Origin: Actinomycetes bacterium
GTDB lineage: Bacteria; Actinomycetota; Acidimicrobiia; Acidimicrobiales; Microtrichaceae
Direction: 5' to 3'
Assembly: GCA_023423475.1 (NCBI GenBank)
Contig: JAFAFN010000022.1
Span: 1 to 8,624, forward strand
DNA length: 8,624 nt
The notes under the pieces are model-generated. The model made no database searches. It saw nothing but the letters and a program-made list of their open reading frames with translations, and had not been told where the DNA came from. A program made the translations under genes and the position numbers. Positions within the stretch are counted from its first letter, which is position 1. The number at the start of each line of letters is the position of its first letter. Positions 1 to 4,967 of the stretch are shown one piece after another.

Positions 1-291
1 GCCGAGATCGGCGGCGCCTGGCTGATCTGGCAGGGCGCTCGCGAGCACAAGGGCGTGCTCTGGATCGGCGCCGGCATCGCCGCACTCGCTGCCTACGGGT
101 TCATCGCGACACTGCAGGACGACGCGAACTTCGGCCGCATCCTCGCGGCCTACGGCGGTGTCTTCGTGGCGGGATCCCTCGCGTGGGGGATCGTCGTCGA
201 CGGGTTCGAACCCGATCGCTACGACGTGCTCGGCGCGGCGATCTGCCTGCTCGGCGTCGCGGTGATCATGCTCGCACCCAGGGCCGCTTGA
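1..291 (+). CDS. ynfA: YnfA/UPF0060 family small membrane protein (5' end outside window)
   Basis: The reading frame is open from base 1 to TGA at 289-291 and gives 96 residues. The family is usually about 105-110 residues, so only around a dozen N-terminal residues are missing. The visible protein starts within the first membrane helix ([10 protein letters not shown]) and has further hydrophobic stretches at about residues 19-36, 45-63 and 74-92. The hallmark AAYGGV stretch (about 49-54) and the [14 protein letters not shown] segment leading into a last helix that ends MLAPR are typical of YnfA. The family is related to small multidrug resistance-type four-helix inner-membrane proteins; some members have been linked to efflux, but the physiological role is not firmly known. 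The gene is convergent with the amidotransferase, 20 bases away. An internal GTG at position 55 is not the start, because the family match continues upstream of it. Family assignment is secure; function is not. Confidence 0.9.
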   Translation, partial: AEIGGAWLIWQGAREHKGVLWIGAGIAALAAYGFIATLQDDANFGRILAAYGGVFVAGSLAWGIVVDGFEPDRYDVLGAAICLLGVAVIMLAPRAA

Positions 292-302
292 ACGAGGCGG
301 CC
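282..302. terminator. Candidate bidirectional hairpin between convergent ynfA and amidotransferase
   Basis: GGCCGC (282-287) pairs with GCGGCC (297-302). A further T-G and T-A pair closes the loop to five bases. The stem overlaps the ynfA stop codon and lies just beyond the amidotransferase stop. It has no U-tract, which is common in high-GC actinobacteria, but a six-pair GC stem can also occur by chance. Confidence 0.35.
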
Positions 303-311
303 ATCATGGGC

Positions 312-1025
312 TCAGCGCCGACCCACCGCAGCGAGCCCGGCGAAGCGGGCGAGCAGCAGCTCCCGATGCGGCCGCAGCGCCTCGACGGCCGCCGCCGTGG
401 CCGAACGGATCCCCTCGGCCCCACCCCGAGCGAGCGCTGCATCCTCGCCGAAGGCGTCGACGAAGACCTCGACCTCGTCGGGATCCACCTCGACGTGGAA
501 CTGCAGTCCCCATGCAGCGTGGCCCACGCGGAAGGCCTGCTGGTCATAGGCGTCGGAGCGGGCCAGGTGTGCCGCCGCGTCGGGCAGCGTGTAGGTCTCG
601 CCGTGCCAGTGCAGGACCCCCAGCTCGTGGGGCAGACCGTCGAAGAGCGGGTCACCGGCGGCTGACGGGAGCAGCTCGATCGACCCCCAACCTATCTCGG
701 GTCCGTGACCGGCGCGCACCTCGGCGCCGCTCGCGGCGGCGAGCAGCTGAGCACCGAGGCACACCCCGAGCGTCGGGACTCCGGACGCGACCGCAGCACG
801 CAGCAGTTCGATCTCGGCGATCCGGCTGGGGAAGTCCTCGTCGTGACGGGCTGACATCGGCCCACCCAGCACCACCAGGGCATCGATGCCGTCGAGCGAG
901 GTCGGGACCGGCGCGCCGAGGTCGACCCTTCGGACCTCCACGTCGACACCTGCGGCGCCGAGCGCCGCACCGATGCGGGCGGGTCCCTCCGGCTCGAGGT
1001 GCTGGATCACGATGGCGGTGGCCAC
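312..1025 (-). CDS. Class I glutamine amidotransferase-like protein (GMP synthase-like GATase)
   Basis: This is a 237-residue stand-alone class I (triad) glutamine amidotransferase fold. The nucleophile elbow GVCLGAQ places the catalytic Cys at residue 89. The HVE of GLQFHVEV supplies His177 and Glu179. VVLGGPMSA (51-59) is the oxyanion-strand glycine motif. Such domains hydrolyse glutamine to ammonia, or have been adapted to hydrolyse other gamma-glutamyl compounds. No synthetase domain or partner gene is visible, so the substrate is unknown, and the GMP synthase label reflects similarity only. The frame stays open to 1175, but I chose the GTG at 1025-1023: AAGGAG (1036-1031) lies five bases upstream and the product then begins MATAIVIQHLEPEGP, matching the usual N-terminal beta strand. 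It is divergent from the lipoprotein gene and ends 20 bases from ynfA. Probably cytoplasmic; no signal peptide is seen. Confidence 0.85.
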   Translation of the reverse strand: MATAIVIQHLEPEGPARIGAALGAAGVDVEVRRVDLGAPVPTSLDGIDALVVLGGPMSARHDEDFPSRIAEIELLRAAVASGVPTLGVCLGAQLLAAASGAEVRAGHGPEIGWGSIELLPSAAGDPLFDGLPHELGVLHWHGETYTLPDAAAHLARSDAYDQQAFRVGHAAWGLQFHVEVDPDEVEVFVDAFGEDAALARGGAEGIRSATAAAVEALRPHRELLLARFAGLAAVGRR

Positions 1026-1030
1026 GACGG

Positions 1031-1036
1031 CTCCTT
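1031..1036 (-). promoter_or_regulatory. Shine-Dalgarno site fixing the amidotransferase GTG start
   Basis: AAGGAG on the minus strand, five bases before GTG at 1025. It decides in favour of this start over the open frame extending upstream to 1175. Confidence 0.75.
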
Positions 1037-1104
1037 CGGTTGTCCGGGCCCGGGTGCCCACTCGAACACGACCGGGGCGCCAGCCGTTCCCGGTGGCCGA
1101 TCGG

Positions 1105-1113
1105 GCACGAACG
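1105..1113 (+). promoter_or_regulatory. GCACGAACG motif, copy 1, upstream of the lipoprotein
   Basis: GCACGAACG lies 85 bases before the lipoprotein ATG, in the gap shared with the divergent amidotransferase. The same 9-mer occurs only at two other places that I found, both between the FAS1 and sigma genes. This copy and the FAS1-facing copy share 11 bases (GGGCACGAACG). It could be an activator or repressor site or part of an ECF promoter. No convincing -10 element lies at a fixed distance downstream of all three copies. Confidence 0.45.
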
Positions 1114-1185
1114 CTGCTCGGCGATGTTCCCCCGCTGTTCGTCCAGGTGTGGAGCACTCGACGTCCACCGGTCACCTCGGCTTCG

Positions 1186-1191
1186 TACCGT
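1186..1191 (+). promoter_or_regulatory. Predicted -10 element (TACCGT) of a leaderless lipoprotein transcript
   Basis: TACCGT fits the TAnnnT -10 consensus and ends seven bases before the ATG at 1199, so transcription would begin at or next to the start codon. No Shine-Dalgarno sequence is present upstream of that ATG. No clear -35 is seen. Confidence 0.5.
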
Positions 1192-1198
1192 CGCCCGC

Positions 1199-3247
1199 AT
1201 GTCAGCTCCGATGCGTCCGACCATCCGACTCCGGCGAAGCTTCGGCCTCGCCGCCGCGACCCTCGGCGCGGGTGCCGTGCTCGCCGCGTGCGTGCCGCCG
1301 ACCGAGCCGCCCGCCTCCACCACCACGACCACCACCGAGGCCACCACGACGACCTCGACCACCACGTCGACGACGCTGCCGCCCGATCCCGGCGAACTGC
1401 GGATCACCGAGTGGATGTATCAGGGCGCCGAGGGCGAGTTCATCGAGCTGACCAACGTCGGCGGCTCGCCGCTCGACCTCGCGGGGTGGAGCTTCGATGA
1501 CGACAGTCGCACTCCCGGTGTGCAGGACCTGAGCTCGTTCGGGTCGGTCGCCCCAGGCGAGTCCGTGTTGTTGACCGAGGGTGCTGCCACGGCGTTCCGG
1601 TCGGCCTGGTCGCTGTGCGACGGGGTGAAGGTCGTCGACGGCTACACGAACAACCTCGGCCGCGCCGACGAGATCAACATCTTCGACGGGAACGACGAGC
1701 TCGCCGACCGGCTGACCTACGGCGACAACGCCGCGGCCGGCGGCCCTCGCACCCAGAACCGCAGTGCCTGGGTCTCCGCCGAAGGACTCGGCGCGAACCT
1801 CGCGCCGCTGTGGACGCTGTCGAGCGTCGGCGACACCGAGGCGTCGGTCGCATCGAGCGGAGGCGACGTCGCCAGTCCCGGGCGCAGCACCCGGGCGACC
1901 GTCGACCACGACGCATGCGGGGCGAGCGAGCAGGGTCCGACGATCGAGCTCGCACCATCGGTCGGCAACGGAGCGGTGCTCAATGGCGCCGTCGGCGATC
2001 CGACCAACCCGACCGCCGGCGTCGTCGTCGGTCACCCCGAGGGCGGCCTCGACGCGCTGACCGTCAGCGTCACCTCGTCGAACGCCTCGGTCCTGCCCGC
2101 GGCGAACGTGACCGTGACGGGCACCGGGGCACAGCGCACCCTCGCGTTCGCGCCGATCGGCCGAGGTGTCACGAATCTCTCGATCATCGTGACCGACGGA
2201 GCGGGCCAGACCGCATCCGTGCCGGCGGTCTACGCCGCGTCGTCCGCCGCGGGCGATGCCACTGGGCGCTACCACGGCCAGGTCAGCGACGCGTCAGCCG
2301 CGCTCGACGTCGGCGACGACCACGCGATCCTGCTCAACGACGAGACCAACACGATCTTCCTGCACCGCATGGACGTCTCGGGCGCCCCCGTGAGGACCTG
2401 GACCTTCAGTGCTGCACAGCTGGGCACCGGCGACGAGATCGACTTCGAGGGCATCTCGCGCTCGGGCGACACCGTCGTCATCACGGGTTCGCACGGCAAC
2501 AACCGCTCCGGCGCGGTTCGCCCCGAGCGTCGCACGCTCGTCTCGGCCACGATCACCGGCAGCGGGCCCGACACCGAGCTGGCCTTCGCCGGCCGCTACA
2601 ACGACCTGTGGAACGACCTGCGCACCTGGGATGCGGCGAACGGCCACGGCCTGGGCGCCGACGCACTCGGCTTCGTCGCCGGCACCGCATCGGGCATCGA
2701 GCCCAACCCGCCGGCCGGCTTCAACATCGAGGGCCTCGAGCACGCTCCGGACGGCTCCACCCTGTACCTGGGGTTCCGGGCGCCGACCGTGGACGTCGCC
2801 GGCGTCCGCCACGCCGTCATCGTGCCCCTGACCAACGCCGGGACGATCCTCGACGGCGCGCCCGGCACCGGGCCCGCCACCTTCGGTGCGCCGATCCTGG
2901 TCGACCTCGACGGCCGATCGATCCGCTCCATCGCCCGGAACGCGGCGAACGAGTACGTCATCTCGGCCGGGCCGTCCCCGCAGAACGACACCTGGGCGCT
3001 CTACACCTGGAACGGCCTCGCCGACTCTGCCCCCGTGTTCAGCCGAACGCTGCCGGACGACGACGGCCTCACCGCCGGCGCGTGGGAGGCGATCGCCCAG
3101 GTCCCGAGCCCGCTGGTGGCCGGCGCCGAGGTGCGGGTCGTGACCGACAGCGGCGACACCAACTTCTACGGCACGGGCGCCACCAAGGACCTGGCTCCCG
3201 GCTTCCGGAAGTCCTACAGCCAGCTCTTCAGCCTCGGCGGGTCCTGA
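1199..3247 (+). CDS. Secreted lipoprotein: Thr-rich linker, lamin-tail domain, DUF3616-like C-terminal region
   Basis: This 682-residue protein begins with an Arg-rich n-region, a hydrophobic core and the lipobox VLAAC, so Cys31 is the predicted lipidation site and the protein should sit on the outer face of the membrane. Residues 41-60 form a Thr/Ser linker. Residues 65 to about 215 look like a lamin-tail (LTD) beta-sandwich: GELRITEWMYQ, GEFIELTNVG and LDLAGWSFDD are characteristic. Cys140 and Cys240 could form a disulfide. Residues 245-348 resemble an Ig/cadherin-like beta domain. From about 360 to the end it resembles DUF3616, a propeller-like domain, with FEGIS (416-420) and the IEGLE...LYLGFRAP segment (510-529). 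No enzymatic activity can be assigned; LTD domains often accompany secreted nucleases or phosphatases. The frame is open back to 512, but that part is antisense to the amidotransferase and lacks secretion features. The ATG at 1199 is preferred (the ATG at 1211 is possible) because of the correctly spaced TACCGT upstream. Confidence 0.82.
   Translation: MSAPMRPTIRLRRSFGLAAATLGAGAVLAACVPPTEPPASTTTTTTEATTTTSTTTSTTLPPDPGELRITEWMYQGAEGEFIELTNVGGSPLDLAGWSFDDDSRTPGVQDLSSFGSVAPGESVLLTEGAATAFRSAWSLCDGVKVVDGYTNNLGRADEINIFDGNDELADRLTYGDNAAAGGPRTQNRSAWVSAEGLGANLAPLWTLSSVGDTEASVASSGGDVASPGRSTRATVDHDACGASEQGPTIELAPSVGNGAVLNGAVGDPTNPTAGVVVGHPEGGLDALTVSVTSSNASVLPAANVTVTGTGAQRTLAFAPIGRGVTNLSIIVTDGAGQTASVPAVYAASSAAGDATGRYHGQVSDASAALDVGDDHAILLNDETNTIFLHRMDVSGAPVRTWTFSAAQLGTGDEIDFEGISRSGDTVVITGSHGNNRSGAVRPERRTLVSATITGSGPDTELAFAGRYNDLWNDLRTWDAANGHGLGADALGFVAGTASGIEPNPPAGFNIEGLEHAPDGSTLYLGFRAPTVDVAGVRHAVIVPLTNAGTILDGAPGTGPATFGAPILVDLDGRSIRSIARNAANEYVISAGPSPQNDTWALYTWNGLADSAPVFSRTLPDDDGLTAGAWEAIAQVPSPLVAGAEVRVVTDSGDTNFYGTGATKDLAPGFRKSYSQLFSLGGS
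1319..1375 (+). repeat. Low-complexity Thr/Ser codon tract (lipoprotein linker)
   Basis: Runs of ACC/ACG codons with occasional Ser, Glu and Ala codons encode the linker at residues 41-59. The mixture of synonymous codons suggests selection for a Thr-rich stalk, perhaps glycosylated, rather than a recent tandem expansion of an identical unit. Confidence 0.8.
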
Positions 3248-3261
3248 GCGGTACGCCCCCG

Positions 3262-3295
3262 TGACCGCTGCGCCGACCGACCGGTGCAGCGGTCA
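3262..3295. terminator. Strong GC-rich hairpin downstream of the lipoprotein
   Basis: TGACCGCTGC (3262-3271) is a perfect inverted repeat of GCAGCGGTCA (3286-3295). The stem continues inward through a G-T pair and three GC pairs (3273-3275 with 3282-3284), giving about 14 pairs around a six-base loop. It starts 15 bases after the lipoprotein stop and lies between convergent genes, so it may stop both transcripts. There is no T-tract on either side. Confidence 0.7.
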
Positions 3296-3393
3296 TCGGG
3301 CAGCGGCACCGGGTCAGCAGTCACCTCCCTCGTCGGGCCGACCGCACTGTTGCTCGATCGAGCCCCGGCAGTGACGGAGCCACCGATACGGCC

Positions 3394-4221
3394 CTACAGG
3401 AGTGTCGCTGCGTCGTCGTAGTGGACGAGACCGAGTCGGGCCCCGAGGTTGTGGGGCGGGTCGTAGGAGCGGAACCCGAGGAGGTACTGGACGCGCTCGG
3501 GCAGCGTCCGGGCGACGTCGAGCGGCACGGTCAGCTGATGGTTCTCCTCGGCCCGAAGCCAGCCGCAACAGAACCCGGCGTGCAGTCCGATGCGCCACTC
3601 GTCGTCGGTCGTGTTGGTCCCGCCGCCGTGCACGACCTTGCCGCTGTAGAGCAGCGCGGACCCCGCCGGCATGACCGCCCGGCATGTGGAACCGTCGGGC
3701 ACCTCGGGGAACGCACCCTCCCAGTGGTTCGATCCAGGAGCGATGACCGTGGCACCGTTGTCCTCGGTGAAGTCGGTCAATGCGAAGATCGCGGTGACCG
3801 TGATCTCGGCGTCGCGCATCGCGTGGGGCCAGTTGAGCTCGTCACGGTGCAGCATCTGAGGGGTCTCACCCGGGCCGATCGCGATCAGCTGTGCCGTGTT
3901 GAGCCAGTAGGCGCCCTCGCCGAGATACCGGTCGGCCATCGCCGCGTACCGCTCGTCGCAGAGCAGCTCGCACCATGCAGGTGATCGGCCGGCCAGTCCG
4001 GTGACCCGCTTGGTGCGCTCGCCGTGGAAGTCGGTCCAGAAGCCCTCGGTCGTGCTCCCGGCGCGGTGCGCATCGACCAACGGCGCGACGTCCGAGGTGA
4101 GCTGGTCGAGCAGCGCCGGCGAGAGGAACCCCTCGACGACCAGCCCGCCGTCGCGCTCGAAGGTCGACCACACCTCGGACCAGTCGAGATCGTCAGCGTC
4201 GAAGTGTCGGAGCTCAGGCAT
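3394..4221 (-). CDS. Phytanoyl-CoA dioxygenase (PhyH) family Fe(II)/2-oxoglutarate oxygenase
   Basis: This 275-residue protein belongs to the PhyH-like non-haem iron oxygenases, which couple 2-oxoglutarate decarboxylation to hydroxylation of a small molecule. The iron triad is visible: His125 and Asp127 in MLHRDELNWP and distal His198 in KVVHGGG. Arg210 in DEWRIGLHAGF is the expected 2-oxoglutarate carboxylate binder. TDFTEDNGATVIAPGSNHW (150-168) is the typical strand before the distal His. No signal peptide is present. Substrates in this family range from acyl-CoA to alkaloids and antibiotics, so none is assigned. The gene diverges from tetR across an 84-bp region with two matching palindromes and is probably its target. 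I chose the ATG at 4221 because the family-like region begins MPELRHFDADDLDW. An in-frame ATG at 4272 has a better ribosome site (GAGGA six bases upstream) and would add 17 Arg-rich residues encoded across the palindromes. The stop is TAG at 3396-3394. Confidence 0.88.
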   Translation of the reverse strand: MPELRHFDADDLDWSEVWSTFERDGGLVVEGFLSPALLDQLTSDVAPLVDAHRAGSTTEGFWTDFHGERTKRVTGLAGRSPAWCELLCDERYAAMADRYLGEGAYWLNTAQLIAIGPGETPQMLHRDELNWPHAMRDAEITVTAIFALTDFTEDNGATVIAPGSNHWEGAFPEVPDGSTCRAVMPAGSALLYSGKVVHGGGTNTTDDEWRIGLHAGFCCGWLRAEENHQLTVPLDVARTLPERVQYLLGFRSYDPPHNLGARLGLVHYDDAATLL

Positions 4222-4246
4222 GGGACGGGACCCCCGGGTCCAAGTT

Positions 4247-4263
4247 CGTGAGTGCCTCTCACG
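4247..4263. promoter_or_regulatory. Operator-like palindrome A in the tetR-phyH divergent region
   Basis: CGTGAG (4247-4252) and CTCACG (4258-4263) form a perfect 6-bp inverted repeat with a 5-bp spacer. It matches palindrome B at 12 of 17 positions, including the asymmetric TG after the left arm. The centre is at 4255, in the predicted phyH leader or early transcribed region. The probable ligand is the adjacent TetR protein (inference). Confidence 0.65.
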
Positions 4264-4268
4264 TTTGA

Positions 4269-4287
4269 ACATGAGTGTTCCTCATGT
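4269..4287. promoter_or_regulatory. Operator-like palindrome B in the tetR-phyH divergent region
   Basis: ACATGAG (4269-4275) and CTCATGT (4281-4287) form a perfect 7-bp inverted repeat with a 5-bp spacer, centred at 4278. It shares the pattern CRTGAGTG-nnn-CTCAYG with palindrome A, 23 bp away centre to centre, about two helical turns. It covers the expected -35/spacer region of tetR and the likely -10 region of phyH, so binding there would repress both genes. Confidence 0.7.
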
Positions 4288-4302
4288 CTCGACTATCGTC
4301 AA
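4274..4302 (-). promoter_or_regulatory. Weak candidate promoter for phyH
   Basis: On the minus strand TTGACG (4302-4297) is a good -35 match. A 17-bp spacer leads to AACACT (4279-4274), a poor -10 with three of six matches. The -10 would fall inside palindrome B. Transcription would begin near 4267, which suits the ATG at 4221 and excludes the ATG at 4272. Confidence 0.3.
4294..4299 (+). promoter_or_regulatory. Predicted -10 element (TATCGT) of a leaderless tetR transcript
   Basis: TATCGT ends six bases before the tetR ATG at 4306, placing the predicted transcription start on the A of that ATG. There is no Shine-Dalgarno sequence. The corresponding -35 region (about 4271-4276) is inside palindrome B, consistent with autorepression. 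Confidence 0.5.
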
Positions 4303-4305
4303 TCC

Positions 4306-4947
4306 ATGCCCCATGACGCCGACGCCGATGTCCAACCCGATGTCACGGGTATTCGACGGCGCCCCCGACAGGCCCGAAGCCGCGAACGCGTCGATCGCAT
4401 CCTCTCGGCCGCGGCGTCGCTGATCGCCGAGCGCGGCATCGACGACCTGTCGATGACCGACGTCGCCGACCGTGCCGACATGGCCCTCACCGCGCTGTAC
4501 CGCTACTTCCCCAACAGGCGGTCGGTGCTGAAGGAGCTGGCGCTTCGCACCTTCGCCGAGGACACGGACCACCTGATCGCGACGGGTCACGACCTCGACG
4601 CGAACGCAGCCGAACTCCTCGAGCTCGGCATCGCAGAGTTCTGGCGCCGACACCTCGCCGAGCCCTACCGACTCCCGCTGCGAGTCGCGATCCGCTCGGA
4701 CCCCGAGCTCTCCGCGCTGGACCTCGCCGAGAGCCGCCGCAACGCACGTTCGATCGCCGAGCTCATCGCATCCAGGAGCGGCCGCACCGACCTCGTCACC
4801 CTGGAACGCCAGACGCTCCTGATCGTCGAGTCGATCGACTCGGTCATGAGCCTCGCAGCCCGCGTCGAAGAGGACGAGGCGCGGGCGCTCGTCCGGGAGT
4901 TCACCACCATGGCGGTGCAGACGCTCACGACGAGCGCCGCGCCCTGA
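4306..4947 (+). CDS. TetR/AcrR family transcriptional regulator
   Basis: This 213-residue protein has a typical TetR N-terminus: a basic arm (RRRPRQARSRERVDRI, 17-32), a helix carrying AASLIAERGIDDLSM (36-50), and the helix-turn-helix TDVADRADMALTALYRYFPN (51-70), followed by RRSVLKELALRTFAE. The rest is helical and family-specific, forming the ligand-binding and dimerisation domain; the inducer cannot be predicted. TetR proteins usually repress a divergent neighbour and themselves and are released by a small-molecule ligand. Here the neighbour is phyH, and two matching palindromes lie between the genes. The frame extends upstream to 4252, but the ATG at 4306 is chosen because it gives a short acidic leader before the basic arm and has TATCGT six bases upstream. 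The stop is seven bases from the stop of the convergent sulfatase. Confidence 0.9.
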   Translation: MPHDADADVQPDVTGIRRRPRQARSRERVDRILSAAASLIAERGIDDLSMTDVADRADMALTALYRYFPNRRSVLKELALRTFAEDTDHLIATGHDLDANAAELLELGIAEFWRRHLAEPYRLPLRVAIRSDPELSALDLAESRRNARSIAELIASRSGRTDLVTLERQTLLIVESIDSVMSLAARVEEDEARALVREFTTMAVQTLTTSAAP

Positions 4948-4967
4948 CGTCGGTTCAGGCTGGGCGG
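4937..4967. terminator. Imperfect hairpin spanning the tetR and sulfatase stop codons
   Basis: CCTGA (4943-4947) pairs with TCAGG (4955-4959), so both stop codons are in the arms, around a seven-base loop. Outside a small internal loop, CCGC (4937-4940) pairs with GCGG (4964-4967). It could act as a bidirectional terminator for the convergent pair. There is no T-tract. Confidence 0.3.

Noticed and set aside
512..1198. Open frame continuing 229 codons upstream of the lipoprotein ATG
   Set aside because: It is antisense to the well-supported amidotransferase, is Arg/Pro-rich as high-GC shadow frames are, and would bury the signal peptide and lipobox inside the protein.
1319..1375. Thr-codon tract as a CRISPR-like or variable tandem repeat
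   Set aside because: There is no fixed repeat unit or unique spacers, and it is in frame as a protein linker.
1202..2275. Long minus-strand frame (357 codons) opposite the lipoprotein
   Set aside because: Arg/Gly/Val-rich composition with no recognisable motif; it mirrors the GC-rich third positions of the lipoprotein gene.
1615..3264. Long plus-strand frame (549 codons) within the lipoprotein gene
   Set aside because: Almost entirely Arg, Pro, Gly and His, a typical frame-shifted shadow in high-GC DNA.
3352..3363. 12-bp perfect palindrome GCTCGATCGAGC downstream of phyH
   Set aside because: It has no loop to form a terminator hairpin, no related copy nearby and no position relative to a promoter; chance is adequate in GC-rich DNA.
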